From: Dipteris shenzhenensis
Taxonomy: Eukaryota > Polypodiophyta > Polypodiopsida > Gleicheniales
Assembly (NCBI GenBank): GCA_047967505.1
Contig: CM106541.1
Reading direction: 5' to 3' (one strand)
Length of the DNA: 64,000 nucleotides
The position numbers and the translations under genes are program-made. Numbering within the stretch: position 1 is the stretch's first letter; each line of letters starts with the position of its first letter. Below, in pieces: positions 23,231 to 34,193 of this stretch. Under the pieces are notes generated by a model. That model saw only the letters and a list, made by a program, of their open reading frames with translations, ran no database searches and had not been told where the DNA came from.

Positions 23231-26200
23231 TGACTCCATATCATTAACCGTGAAACCATGGTATCAAGGGTTAAGGTAAACAAGGTGTGGGCCCAAAAGA
23301 AGCAAGCTCCGCACCACCCTACCAATGCCAGGTCCTGAAGTGACTATACGGCTTTCTTCGCTTGGTGTTTATCTTCTGGAAAAAGAAGAACCTTGATAGC
23401 TTGGGGAGTCAAGGGTGCTGCCATGTGAGCCAGTTTGAACGGTCGCCACCAGGATTCGTTCTTCAGAAGAGAGACACAACCATTGTGCTGTGAAAGTGGA
23501 AGAAGGAAAACCCAGCAAAGGAGCAAAGGAGCAAAGTCCTTTGAGAGCCTCTACCAAAAAACAAAACAAAAGACAGCCGACCCCAAGGAAGAGGCGGTTT
23601 GTGGGCTGCTAGTTGATGATTGAGTAAACCACCAAAAAACAGTCCCAAAAAACAGCGGGAACTGTCGAGGTCACCTGAGGCGCTCCACGAACGGAAGCAT
23701 GGACACCTCGAACGGAAGGGGCAGGTCAAGGTTCGAAGGCAAGAGCCTCCACTCCTCAAGGCAGACATAGAGGAGGGGCTGCTTGCTGGAAGAAGAACCA
23801 ACCAGCGGGCTGCCTGCTCCACCTTGTGTCCTCAAAAGGGAGGGCCAAGGGCAGCAAAGGCCGCTGCCTGCCTCACCACACCCGGGGGGGAAGCCCCAAG
23901 TGCCAAGCGGCTGCTTTGGAGCAACCACACCCTGCTGTTTCAGCCCACAAGCCAGGCGGGGGGGTGGGAGTCCACACACCCGCAAGGGCGGGCCGCCGAT
24001 GGGGTCAACGGACCCCTACGGATCTGCGCGCAGCAGCAAGCCCCCCGTGCGACCTCAGAAGGGGCCGGGGGGTCGATGGCAGAGCATGAGAGGGCGCGGG
24101 GAGACAGAGGTGGGTGGGTGGGTGGGTTCGGGGGAAGCTTTTGGCAATGGCGATGGCAGGGAGGAGGCCGCATAGCGGGAGCAGGGAGAAGCCTTTGATA
24201 TACCTTCTTTAGAAGAGGTATCACACACAGCAGCACATCTCTACATATGTAGTGTAACCAAGAGAAAACGGTGTGATACATCAGAAGATGGGTGGAATGA
24301 GCCAATGATCTAGAGTAGAAACAGTATATATGTATTGCTCCAAATATGGACAAAACCTCTTACAAAGGTGTGCACAGTGTGCCACCATTTAGCAGTTAAG
24401 ATACTACCTACATGGGGACCCCTGGCGCCACAAAACTGTTCTCCTACCTCCTCCTGGTACCTTCGAAATTCTATCAGCCAGCATGCTCTCCAAAAGCTTT
24501 AGTGGGTTGGGTAGATGCTCTCCTTACAGATCTCCTTGCTGCTCCAGTGGACAGCCAAAGGTGAGGTACTATGTGGGCCCTGATCCTTGACCTCCTTGCT
24601 GCTTCTGTCTGCAGCCAATGGTGAGGCACAAGGCTCACTGTTTCCAGGCCTCCTTGCTGTTGGAACTGCAGCCGACATGTAAACTGTAGCCTAGAACTGA
24701 GGCACCAAAAAGACATAGAACTTCCCCCATGCAGGGGCCTTTTTATGGGGCTGGAATGCCTCGGCAGCAGAGTGACCAGATTTGCAGACTGGCGTGACCA
24801 GCAGGTCCCACCTGCTTGCCAACCTGAGATGTCATAAGTTGACAGATTTGATGCCTTCCTTCTGCCCCGACCAGATTCTATAAACTGCCGCCTGGTAGTT
24901 GTTACTGCTGCCACCTCCAGGGCCTATATGATGGCACAGTCCATGTGCACTGGGCCATCTGCCAACCTGCTCTTCTCCAATCATCTGCAGCCGCCTATGA
25001 ATGGCATGTACCTACTGTCCTTGCTACTGCCCTATAGCAGTCCTTCCACGCAGATACTCTCTTATTCACATGGCAGCCTATATGCTACCCATGTGGCATC
25101 ACTGCCCCATTGCATCCTTCCTCTCTGTCCATGCGGCATCTCTCTTCCCCTGACGTGCTGCTGGTATACCTCCGCCATGTCCTCATTTGAGGGCTCACAG
25201 GTGGGGAGGTGACCTATGTAATCCCAACTTTGGATCTCATATCTTGCAGTTGCAAGTATGGGCTTCCCCCTCTTGAAGAAGTCAGTGATCCTTTGTTATC
25301 TAGGGCCTTGATCTGCTCTTGATCGCTCGAGTATCCACCTATGTCAAGAGAGCTCAAACACACTTCTTTCAACCACGCATAGTGGAACGAGGGATGTCTC
25401 TCATATGGGGAATGGGCTGCTTGGGTACATCATATAGAGTGTCAACATAAGCCTTCCATACAATGAGTCCTAGATGGGGCAGAATGACCTTTCCAGGAAT
25501 TTCATTCAAAACTACTGCTACATAAGATGTTCAAGAGCTCTTGCTCATATCACAAGGAACTATCATTTCTTTGTTGGAAATCTGCCCAGATGTTGCCAAA
25601 TGGTAGCCAGAGAAGCGCCGAGTACGGAGGTCCCACACCCCACCTCCTAGCCACGCTGCCTCCTTAGTCATCCAAAAGAGCCAGCTGGGATGACCAAGGA
25701 GGGTCTTCACCTTTCATTGATTACACATGGGATATTCACCAATGCCACGTGTCATGCTCGCATACCAAGGGCCTTTTATTTCCATCAACCAAGTATATTC
25801 CTCAGGCACCGCGTGGGGGTTTGGACCACACCAAGGCCACATAGGCCTATACTGCCAACACCCCCCCATGGTCCAAACACCACAAGGCACATTAAATGGA
25901 CTCCCCACAAAGGTGGTTCCCGTCAGAGGGTTCAACAGCCGCCAAAAACACAACTGCCCACACACAGCCACCAATCAAATACTTAGACAATTCACCAATG
26001 ACTACTGCAGGCCATCAATTCCCGCACTAGCCGCAATTAAGCCGTGAAGTACCGCTCTCATTAACCAAACAGGCACTGCAGTCGAAGGACCCAAATGAAT
26101 GGGACTCATACCTTTTCCTTTCACTCACTCTCAGTGATCTAGAAGCATATTATAAAAGGGACAGGATTCACAACTCCTCACGTGCTGCAATGGCCGAAAG

Positions 26201-26681
26201 AGCTTTTTTCAAGAATGGAATCATGGTTTACTCTTCACTCACAGCCACAGGACCTACATGGCACTTCCACTCTCTATGACAGCCTCAATTCTTGCATGAT
26301 TTTGTATAAGTTTTTCATAGGATTTCATCTTGATTCTATGTATCGTGGTCATACTAAATAGAATTTCAATTTATAAAAGTAATTTTAAGATTTATTGCCT
26401 ATGACAAAGCCCCTTTTTTCTTGCATTTAAAAGGTTGCAGCATAAAATTGTTTCGGCAAGGTAATCCATGGCAAAACAAGCCTTCTCACACGTTTATTTT
26501 TCTATATGTATCACATAACCTTCAAAAGCATTGACCATAAAGATCATGAAGAAAAGAAACAGCACAAAACCTTATTATGATGGACCCCACAGCAATAGGC
26601 CAGCCATGCAGCAGTCCCTATGTACTTCAATAGTTTTAAGTTTTAATATAGTTCACAACAGTCCCCATGGTGATGACTTAC
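23231..26681. other. Intronic sequence, no gene; G-rich motif and tandem repeats
   Basis: No recognisable gene. 23600-24180 is GC-rich with long spurious open frames on both strands. GGGTGGGTGGGTGGG at 24112-24126 fits a G-quadruplex. About 24534-24660 holds two to three imperfect units of roughly 60 bp beginning CTCCTTGCTG. From 25000 to 26680 nothing is assignable until the donor of exon 3. Confidence 0.4.
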
Positions 26682-26793
26682 AATGTTTGGATGTTTAAGA
26701 ACTGAGCCGTCTCTGCATATCTGGCACCAACTGCCATCAGCCTCCAACTTTACACTTCCAGCCCAATTTTTGACCTCCACCACATAAAGTTTT
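26682..26793 (-). CDS. NERD-domain protein gene, exon 3
   Basis: This 112-bp exon has an acceptor GTTTCTAG and a donor ATT/GTAAGT. It encodes one base of a split Arg codon plus 37 codons, containing KLYVVEVKNWAGSVKLEADG and SWCQICRDGSVLKHPNI. It carries the EVK motif (E-x-K) of the NERD core and the conserved W-x-G and DGSW features. It joins exon 2 in phase (TKR then KLYVVEVK) across a 113-bp intron, and exon 4 in phase 0 across a 22-kb intron. No damage is visible. Together with the Asp of EIDLVI in exon 2, the putative PD-(D/E)xK-type active-site residues are retained; catalytic activity is not implied by sequence alone. Confidence 0.9.
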
Positions 26794-26906
26794 CTAGAAA
26801 CATCCATTGTAATAGATAACAATCCAATGAAATGGCCGTAACAGCATCTATCAAACACAGCATGCGTAAACTAGGCAAGCATACTCAATTCAAGCTTTCA
26901 AAATAC

Positions 26907-27008
26907 CTCTTAGTAAGAATCACCAAGTCAATTTCCATGCGTCCTCGATGACCTGAATCTGGAATCCGTAATGCATGAAAAATTCGGATTCCAGAAAATC
27001 TTTGCAGC
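26907..27008 (-). CDS. NERD-domain protein gene, exon 2
   Basis: This 102-bp exon lies between acceptor CCATTTTGCAG and donor AAGAG/GTATTT. Its 33 full codons read LQRFSGIRIFHALRIPDSG then HRGRMEIDLVILTK. This matches the first half of plant NERD domains, where LRIPD is followed by a basic turn and an IDIVLVT strand. It starts with the third base of a codon opened by exon 1 (GC plus G, Ala) and ends two bases into an Arg codon completed by exon 3. Both junctions therefore keep frame, which strongly supports the model. The Asp in EIDLVI is the expected first acidic residue of the nuclease-like fold. Confidence 0.88.
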
Positions 27009-27150
27009 CTGCAAAATGGATACCTTGAAACTCATATAGAAAAAAACAAAATTTTGGCAAAGGAAGGGGGTGCAGGGAGGAAGGAGTTCAATTGGATAAG
27101 CATTTTTAATACACAAGGAACAACTTATTGAGTTCGCTGCTTAGGTACAA

Positions 27151-27191
27151 CACACACACGCATGCACGCACACACACACACACACACACAA
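27151..27191. repeat. CA microsatellite in intron 1
   Basis: An imperfect (CA)n run with a few CG and TG variants. Confidence 0.9.
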
Positions 27192-27933
27192 GAGACTCGC
27201 ATCACCAAGTATCTTGACTACACTTTCTTCAAAACCCACTATTTGACTATATAACACTTCGTATCTTTATCCACTGCTTGCCACTAAGTTCTCAATCACA
27301 TACAAACATAAATATGCAAATAACTAACATGTGGCCAACCCTGACTCAATCCAGCAATCCTCCTCTCAAACCAAGAGTAGGACAACACACTGATGGCAGA
27401 ATGATCTCGACCATCAACCAAGATCGCTCGACATGTTCCCTTCCACAACCCAACTAAAATCCCCATGGATATAGGCATGAATTGCTTTCAAGGCAAACAA
27501 CACATCTCCTTCTACACTTCATCACACAGACCTCCAGCAACATAGAAGTGAATTGCTCAACACAACATAAAACTGTCTAATTAACAACCAAAATACTACC
27601 AAAATCCTATAGACACCCTTACGACTGCACTACAGGTATTAGAAAATGCAAGATCTAGAAAACATAGAGATCATAAGAAGCAAAAGCTTATGTTGGTTCT
27701 GCAATAAGCGTTGTCTGTATTCTCTTGTTTGATCTATAAAACACTCTGCTGAACCATTCTCCATAACCATATTTGCTTCTGTTGGAGAGCATGGGAGAGA
27801 CTGAGAGGAGAGGAGTGTACACACAAGAGCCCCCCATCTAGGCTCTTGCCTTCTAGATGGCAGATCACAAGATGCCATGAATGTAAAATTACTTTTGTCG
27901 GTCCATCTTTCTAGTTCCTTCCGATCACAAGTG

Positions 27934-28834
27934 TGTTGGAAAGGTCACCTCCCCATCTGTAAGTCCCCCATATGAGGAGAGCAAGGGGGGGGTGTACCTA
28001 GGGAAAGATGGGGCTGCCACATGGGCTGCCATGTGGACAGCACACAGAAAAGTGGACCTAGAGCAAAGGTGCCTGTTTGGAGGTGCCTATGGACCAGATC
28101 CAGGGGCTGGAGAAGGCTCTGGAACAGGTCGGCCAGCAGGGCAACAGCCAAGGTAGGCTGCAGCAGGGAAAGGGGCTGCAAAGGGGCAGTCCCCTTGCTG
28201 GTTGGCTGGCCAACCAGGTCGGCCAGCACACAGACCCATGGAGGGTGCCCACAGCCCCAAATCTAGGGCTGTAGGTTGGTTTACAGTCCAGCAGCAGTTG
28301 GCCATTTTGGCCCTGCTGGGTCGGTACATATGGGGGGCTACCAGCCCCTATAAAAGGGGGCCCTTAGGGCCTCATTCTCCAGCCACCAGGGCAGCCTTCA
28401 GAGAGCAGGTTTGGAGCAGAGGAGCAGCAGATTGCGGCCTACATTCTGGAGGTCCAAGCAGGCTGTATGCTGCAGACAAAGAGCTTGAAGAAGGGCTGCA
28501 CACCTAGGCTGACACTCAGGGCGGCAAGGTGCGGGGATCAGGCTCAGAGACTAAAGTCTACATACGTTCGTCAGGGAGCACGTGGACTCACGGATCTAGT
28601 AGTGCCACGGAGTTTTGATGGGGACAAAGGACCACGATTTGGTGGGACTTTGGCCCTCTATTGTACTGTGTCCATTGGACGGAAATATTTTGTTGGTCCT
28701 ACATCTCTCTTGAGCATTGTCTATTTACTGATCTGCACATATATGTGAAGCACATTAAGTACCAATGTGTGAGCTCCTGGGATATTCTATGAGTCTTCCA
28801 CTATGCATACCCTCTATTTGGTTGATTTCTAACA
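27934..28834 (+). repeat. 5' LTR of gag-only element D
   Basis: This 901-bp LTR starts TGTTGGAAAGG and ends TTTCTAACA. A TATA box (CTATAAAAGGGG) lies near 28350. Upstream are repeated GGTCGGCCAGC-type words. Its first 65 bp or so recur at 30891 after a polypurine tract, which identifies the pair. Confidence 0.8.
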
Positions 28835-28848
28835 TGGTATCAAAGCCC
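28835..28848 (+). other. Primer-binding site of element D
   Basis: TGGTATCAAAGCCC directly abuts the LTR. It is a one-base variant of the usual initiator-Met site. Confidence 0.75.
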
Positions 28849-29060
28849 AAGTACGAGGCTCACAAGTGTGGGAGCTTGAAGGCAAGGACCTTGCTGAAGG
28901 ACGACCTTGATTAAAGGCTCTAGAGAATTGACTTCCACGACTAGAGGATTGTGCCCTTGCAACACGGAGGGTGACTAACGTCTAGTCAGATGTGTAAAGA
29001 GTTGTTGTCTATGGACGGTGGTGTTAGTTCTCGGATTCGCTGTGTAGAATTACAGCAAGG

Positions 29061-29973
29061 ATGTCGAAGTCAAAAGCCCCTTCATCCACTGCTCTTCTTA
29101 GTCATGTTCCTTCTTTCACTATCCTTAACTTTGGAGAGTCCGAGAAACTAGATGGGACCAATTATCCTATTTGGAAGGTGAAGATCCGGAGCCATTTAGT
29201 GGCTCGGAAATTATGGAAGCTTACAACAAGAACGAAGGCAAAGCCGGAAGATGTGATGGACAACAAGGGGAGGATACTTGCACAGGTAGATGCAGATGAA
29301 CTCGAAGCATGGGAGGATAGAGATGCCCAATCCTTGGCCTTGATCATAAGGACAATGGCGGACTCGGTGATTCCTCATATCCACATGACAGATACGTCAG
29401 TAGAGGCATGGGCCATTCTGAAGGATCTGTATGAAACAGATAATACACCCCGGATCTTGACTCTTCAACATCAGCTCTACAACATGGGTATGAATGATGG
29501 AGATTCGGTTCATGATCACTTGACGAAAGTCAAGCTGGTGAGAGATCAATTAGCATCGCTTGGTGTGAAGGTAGACTCAAGCCAATTGGCCTTGCTAATA
29601 CTTGTGTAGCGGGGAGCTTAAGAGCTTCGTTACAACTGTGACACTAGGAGAGAGGAACAAACCTCTGACCATTGAGAAGTTGGGTCCCTTATTGCTACAG
29701 GGAGAGGCTCGGGAGAACCTCTATAACAAAGAAAACAACGACAAGGCATTGTTAGCAAAGGACAAAGCCGGCAAAGGACAGGGCAAGCCTAGCAGTGGCA
29801 AGCCCAAGAAGGATGACTCTGGAGATGAAGAGGAAACTTCTAGCAGTAAGAAAAGGAAGCAGAAAAAGAAGTGCTTCTATTGTGATCAGCCAGGCCATTT
29901 TGCGAAGGATTGTAGAAAGAAGAAGGCGGATCAAAAGAACAAGAAGGAGTCCAACCTCAGATTCATATGGTGA
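29061..29973 (+). pseudogene. Copia-type gag of element D, frameshifted
   Basis: The gag starts MSKSKAPSSTALLSH at an ATG at 29061 and shows the copia gag (UBN2-type) pattern: LDGTNYPIWKVKIRSHL, then a DAQSLALIIRTM helix, then VEAWAILKDLYE. A frame change near 29605 shifts it into a second open stretch that ends with a Lys-rich tail and an intact zinc knuckle, CFYCDQPGHFAKDC. The frame closes at 29973 with no protease, integrase or RT after it. The element carries only gag between its LTRs and would have needed enzymes from a relative to move. It lies in intron 1 of the NERD gene, antisense to it. Confidence 0.85.
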
Positions 29974-30879
29974 GTCAAGAGCTTTGGTTAATTCTTGGTG
30001 ACATCTCATTGTGTTGTTGAGGTAAGATATGCAGACCTAGAAGTCGCAGCAGTGAGGATGTCTGATATTGAGATGTGGGCTGATGAGGAGTCGAAAACCT
30101 CTGTGTAGGTGAAGGACAACAAGGGGTGCTTGGACTCTCCAGGTGCTTGGCAATTAATACTAACATGAGGGTGGATTCCGTGGAGTGCCTTAGGATTTCA
30201 GGTTCAGCTAGATGCTGTAATTCAGAAGGGGCATTATGGGACTACACAGGTCATTGGTATGTGCCTCTATGAGGTGAGCATGGTTTGCTTTTAGAGCAAG
30301 CACATAGGCAAGACGACGTTCTGGTATGTACTTTGTGAAATTAATTTGAGCCTTTATAACTTTCTGTGGGGAGAATCTGCTCTTCATGTGTCTCAGAAAA
30401 TGCAAGATTGGAAGACATATGCTTGGAAGGCAGAAGGGGAAGTGTGGGTGCTTCTTCAAATCTCAAAAGCAAATCGTTGGCAGGTGATTATCTGGAGATA
30501 TTCTTTGGATTTCATTTCTTGAGATGGTTCTTTTGCTGCCTTGCTAGAGGGAGGATGGGTTGAAACAGACCCTGAAAGCATGGTGCTTGGAAGACTCCCT
30601 GCTGTTCACTCATTATGAGGGGGACATATGGAAGATGATGGCATCTTGATCATTCGAGCTCGAAGGCACAAACATGACTCAAGGTGGTGGTGCCATCTAG
30701 TACTAACTTGGATGGACTTGTGTACCACAATGGTTTGCTTGGACCGGACCTAGAGGAGCAGGAGCCACTGGCTGAAATAACAGGAATTGGAATCGACACC
30801 ACATTATTCCAAAGGGCTTCATCATGGGAGCTGCTGGAGCAACTTCATCGACAAGTTGGCATTAGGCCGAGATGTGTCC
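29974..30879 (+). other. Internal region of element D after gag, unassigned
   Basis: About 900 bp between gag and the polypurine tract. It should hold pol but shows no RT, integrase or RNase H motif, only short unrelated open frames. Confidence 0.5.
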
Positions 30880-30955
30880 GTGAGAGGGGGTGTTGGAAAG
30901 ATCCCCTCCCCATCTGTAAGCAAGCCCCCATATGAGGAGAGCATGGGGGATTTAA
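30880..30955 (+). repeat. Polypurine tract and truncated 3' LTR of element D
   Basis: GTGAGAGGGGG precedes TGTTGGAAAGATCCCC at 30891. Similarity to the 5' LTR holds for only about 65 bp (to AGGAGAGCATGGGGG) and then stops, so most of the 3' LTR is deleted or replaced. Confidence 0.75.
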
Positions 30956-30984
30956 GCAAGTTGATGTAGGGGTCCCCTATGATT

Positions 30985-31150
30985 AGTAGGCATGTGGTGC
31001 AGTGTGAAGAACTTTCCCATAGATATCTTCGCCCCTTGAGTAGGCCTCTTGAGGATGACTCGTTGGACATAAAAGATAGTGATGTGGTACAGTGTTGGGA
31101 ACCTTCCGATAGGTATCTTCGGCCCTTAAGTAGGCCTCTTGAGGAGTGAC
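30985..31150. repeat. Direct repeat of about 70 bp, two copies
   Basis: Two units (about 30990-31055 and 31081-31146) share TAGGCCTCTTGAGGA and a GTGGT(G/A)CAGTGTG...TATCTTCG block. No coding role seen. 31150-31794 is otherwise unassigned intron 1 sequence. Confidence 0.6.
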
Positions 31151-31794
31151 ACGTTCGAGGCACAACAAGCAAGGTCCCTTTAGCGTGCACATAAAGTTGA
31201 CAAATGGCATTACTCTTTTCTGCAACGCTCTTGTACATGGCCTTTCCTTGTACACAACTTCACATTCCAAGCACACGGAAACAAATCTATGACACGGAGA
31301 AACAAAGGAGGTATAATATTTCAATAACGGTATAATATTTCGATGACTTTGGTATCGTATGCATTTCCTGGAGACATTCTCAAACCACACCTATGATCCT
31401 AACTGCTATAAGGCAAACTGGAACTATAAGTCTCAGTGCACCTCACTGGCCCGTGAATGCCAGGGAGTTAGTAAGAATACGATGGAAGGCCATAGCTTAG
31501 GCGGGAGAAGGTAAATTCCAGAAATGCAACGGACGTTGCATTTAGAACGCGCTTTGATGCTCCGAGTAGCTGGATCACGCTAGCCAACGAGAATGCTGGA
31601 AACGAGCCCAGAACAACGATCAGGCTTTACGGTTAGAAGGAAACGAAAGGGAATTTAAGCATCTACGATAATATGCGCAGACAAACGCACGCTCCACAAC
31701 GGATGTCAAAAGAATCAAGAAGCTAATTCCGTCGTAACAATTTTGCTGGTCATTCCAAGATACAGACGAAATGGAGATGAAGAAGCGAACTCAC

Positions 31795-32009
31795 GCATTG
31801 AACATTCGGACGGTGGCCAATCGCTCCGCACGATCGGGGTCGGAATCGTGTTGGAGCGTTGGACGCCATGGCGGAATTATGAGCGATCGCCAATGGCCGG
31901 AAAGAGCAAACAAGGCGGCAGCCGCAATGCCAAAGATCCAGAATTTGGCGAGCGACGATACAAATCGTGGTGGCTGCTGATGAGCAGCCGCTGAGAAGAC
32001 GATCGCCAT
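31795..32009 (-). CDS. NERD-domain protein gene, exon 1
   Basis: The exon opens with an ATG (MAIVFSAAAHQQPPRF) and encodes 71 codons plus two bases, ending VRMFNA at a strong donor, CAATGC/GTGAGT. Residues 18-40 or so are hydrophobic (KFWIFGIAAAALFALSG), which suggests an N-terminal membrane anchor or signal-anchor. They are followed by IIPPWRP and an acidic/basic linker. The exon ends in the phase exon 2 needs (GC plus G). Evidence that this is the first exon of the same gene is strand, order, phase and donor quality, not domain homology, since this region is outside the NERD domain. The start was chosen as the only in-frame ATG before the hydrophobic stretch. Confidence 0.6.
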
Positions 32010-32233
32010 GGCAATGATCAGAAGAAGTGGAGCATGGCATTGGAACTTAGAAGTTGTATAGGTATATATATATATATATGGTGAAGAAAGACGAGATGCT
32101 CCGCAGACTCACCTTTAAGTAGTTTATTTATAAATTCATACCCTAATTTGGCGCGCACTTTCCCATGCACACCGAGACAAAAACCTCTCAAGTATGTCCC
32201 CCCATACATTTGTTTATATATTTACATTTTTCA

Positions 32234-32270
<37 letters not shown>

Positions 32271-33280
32271 ATGTAGATATATCAATGCATATATATATAT
32301 ATATCCATTGACATATCTACATCTACATCTACATTATATTTATTAGCAATGTTAAAAAAGTGTCCCACTCACTTTGTTGCCATGTGGCCCCTTCTATTTT
32401 GGTTCTTTCTCTCTCCCACACACACTCACTCACACACACTTTCTTTTTTTAAGAATCTCTCTCTCTCTCTCACTCTCTCTCACACACACACACACGGAGT
32501 TTGTAAATCATTCGAATTTTCTCATACATGGCTTCCATCACATGTGTTGTAAATTAATCATTTATTCATCTTGACAATAGTTTTCCTTTGATAGAACCAA
32601 CTTGAAGGCAGTGCTCACGAGTACTTGTACTCACTTGTTTATTTGTTTATTTATTAGCACTGCCCTGCTAGGGGCAGACTATAGCATCAGGAATTGTTTT
32701 CCATCTAAAGCGGGTGTGACCTTCTCTCTCATCGTTTGGTAAAGGAAACTTGTTGTTTTCATCGTTTCGCTTCTCTTCCTTTATCTTCTTCTCAATCTCG
32801 TCTTTGAAGTTTCGTCCTTTTCAGATTGTTGCTCGTTCATGCTTCTTGTCATTTGGCTTTGGATTTCTCTGAAGAAAAGTCGATCTGTTGCTCATTTGTT
32901 CGTGCTTCTTCTTGTTTGGCTGTGGATTTCTCTGAAGAAAAGTCGACTTGGTGGTCTTGTGTGTATGGTGATTTCGATTTTCTCTATCATTCACTTGTTC
33001 GTCTGTTTGCTCATGCTGATTTTTACATCTATTCGGATCTCATTCTTCACGTCTCGCACCAGTAAACAAAGATTCCGAGACTGCTTCTTGGGTCTCACAT
33101 TATCAATCTGTTTCGGGCGGTAGCCAACACATATCACTCTCTATCTCTCAGGTTAGATACGGAGCTACTACATCATTCGTCTCGGGGTCTCTCTCATAAT
33201 AATCTATCCCTTTCTTACAGCAACCGGCAGTAATCAATCAATCTTCGTCGCTCCCTCCATCCCAAGCTAAATGTTGAGCT
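32010..33280. other. Upstream region of the NERD gene; microsatellites
   Basis: This would contain the promoter if exon 1 is right, but no core promoter can be assigned with confidence. AT microsatellites occur at 32061-32079, 32233-32271 and 32289-32304, and CT/CA runs at about 32410-32495. 32830-32945 contains two similar segments sharing GTTTGGCT(T/G)TGGATTTCTCTGAAG followed by AAAAGTCGA. Confidence 0.4.
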
Positions 33281-33281
33281 A

Positions 33282-33340
<59 letters not shown>

Positions 33341-33517
33341 TATACATGTATATACATATATACATATACATATATACATATATACATATATACATATACA
33401 TGTATAGGTATGTATGTATATGTACATACATATACATATATATGTATATACATACATATATATATACATATATATGTATATGTATGTATATGTACATACA
33501 TATACATATATATGTAT

Positions 33518-33560
<43 letters not shown>

Positions 33561-33562
33561 CA
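33281..33562. repeat. CT microsatellite followed by a TA/TACATA low-complexity block
   Basis: (CT)n at 33281-33306 runs straight into about 255 bp of TATATA, TACATA and TATG(T) units with local inverted symmetry. Long open frames on both strands here are Tyr/Ile artefacts. Confidence 0.95.
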
Positions 33563-33907
33563 CACAGACACACACTCGATACTCAGCTACTCTGTCTACT
33601 TCTCTTTGCCTCTCCCTTTCGCTCTTTCTATCTCTTGGGCTAAGATTGAGCTACGCTCGCTAAGACTCTCGGTTGGAAGGGATGACATGAAACTACTGCC
33701 GAGCTCAATTCTCCTTGTTCCTCCTGGCATCGCCTTTTCCTCTCCCCCTCCCCCTCCTGGCAATCCCTCCACTCCTCCCTCGGTTTCCCTCCTCCCCCCT
33801 CCCTCTACACTCTCCTCGGCTCCCCTGCCTCTCGTTCTTTCTCCTGGCATGCCAGCCGGCTCCTGTCTCTGCACGCTAAACGCCAACTCACATGCCAACG
33901 TCCTCAC
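33563..33907. other. No gene seen between microsatellite and ILR1-like exon
   Basis: A C/T-rich stretch. The next exon expected for an ILR1-like gene on the minus strand is not found here. Confidence 0.4.
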
Positions 33908-34096
33908 CTGCGCTTGTATGGGCCTTGAACCAATAACTCCCATTGGTTGGGCATGTGTCACATCTATTCCAAAGATAGCTTCTGCCTCTCCAAGAGCTCC
34001 TTCGTCTATCATGCACTTTGCTCCAGCTCCACCCTCTTCAGCAGGCTGGAAGATCAATATAACTATGCCCCGGTTCAACAAAGACAAGGCAATAGG
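33908..34096 (-). CDS. ILR1-like amidohydrolase (M20 family), internal exon
   Basis: The exon encodes GIVILIFQPAEEGGAGAKCM, then IDEGALGEAEAIFGIDV and GVIGSRPIQAQ. This matches IAA-amino-acid hydrolases (ILR1/IAR3/ILL), which release auxin from amino-acid conjugates, usually in the ER. The Glu pair in QPAEEG is a catalytic/metal-site feature of M20 enzymes. The donor after CAAGCGCAG is GTGAGG. Using the only nearby AG (GAGTAG) as acceptor gives 189 bp, phase 0 at both ends and a 97-bp intron to the previous exon, but adds about nine residues (PIALSLLNR) absent from the family. The usual acceptor position reads CCGG instead of CAGG. I suspect a decayed acceptor, so the copy may be a pseudogene. 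Confidence 0.75.
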
Positions 34097-34193
34097 CTAC
34101 TCAAAACAATACTCTCATCAATCATTCAAATGTATAAACGTACAACGTAAATTAGATGTAGAAAGGGCATTACAAATCATCGCAGCTCCTTAC

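Larger units (their letters stand above)
4681..26681 (-). other. Intron 3 of the NERD gene, about 22.0 kb
   Basis: The intron runs from the donor GTAAGTCATC (starting at 26681) to the acceptor TCTATTCCAG (ending at 4681). It contains several transposable elements, described separately. The stretches 4681-6194 and 25000-26681 show no gene, RNA or clear element. If transcribed and spliced as inferred, all the elements inside are part of the primary transcript, some sense and some antisense to it. Confidence 0.75.

Noticed and set aside
23620-24198. 192-codon open frame and overlapping frames on both strands
   Set aside because: GC-rich DNA with few stops in all frames. Composition is Pro/Arg/Gly-rich and no domain is seen.
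27296-27478. Minus-strand open frame between exons 1 and 2 as an extra NERD exon
   Set aside because: The true exon 2 was found at 26907-27008 with matching phases. This frame lacks NERD features and splice signals.
32346-32574. Leu/Ser/His-rich plus-strand open frames
   Set aside because: Produced by CT and CA microsatellites.
33215-33663. Several 80-130-codon open frames on both strands across the TA/TACATA block
   Set aside because: They translate to Tyr/Ile/Met repeats of a microsatellite. A repetitive sequence without stops gives open frames by composition alone.
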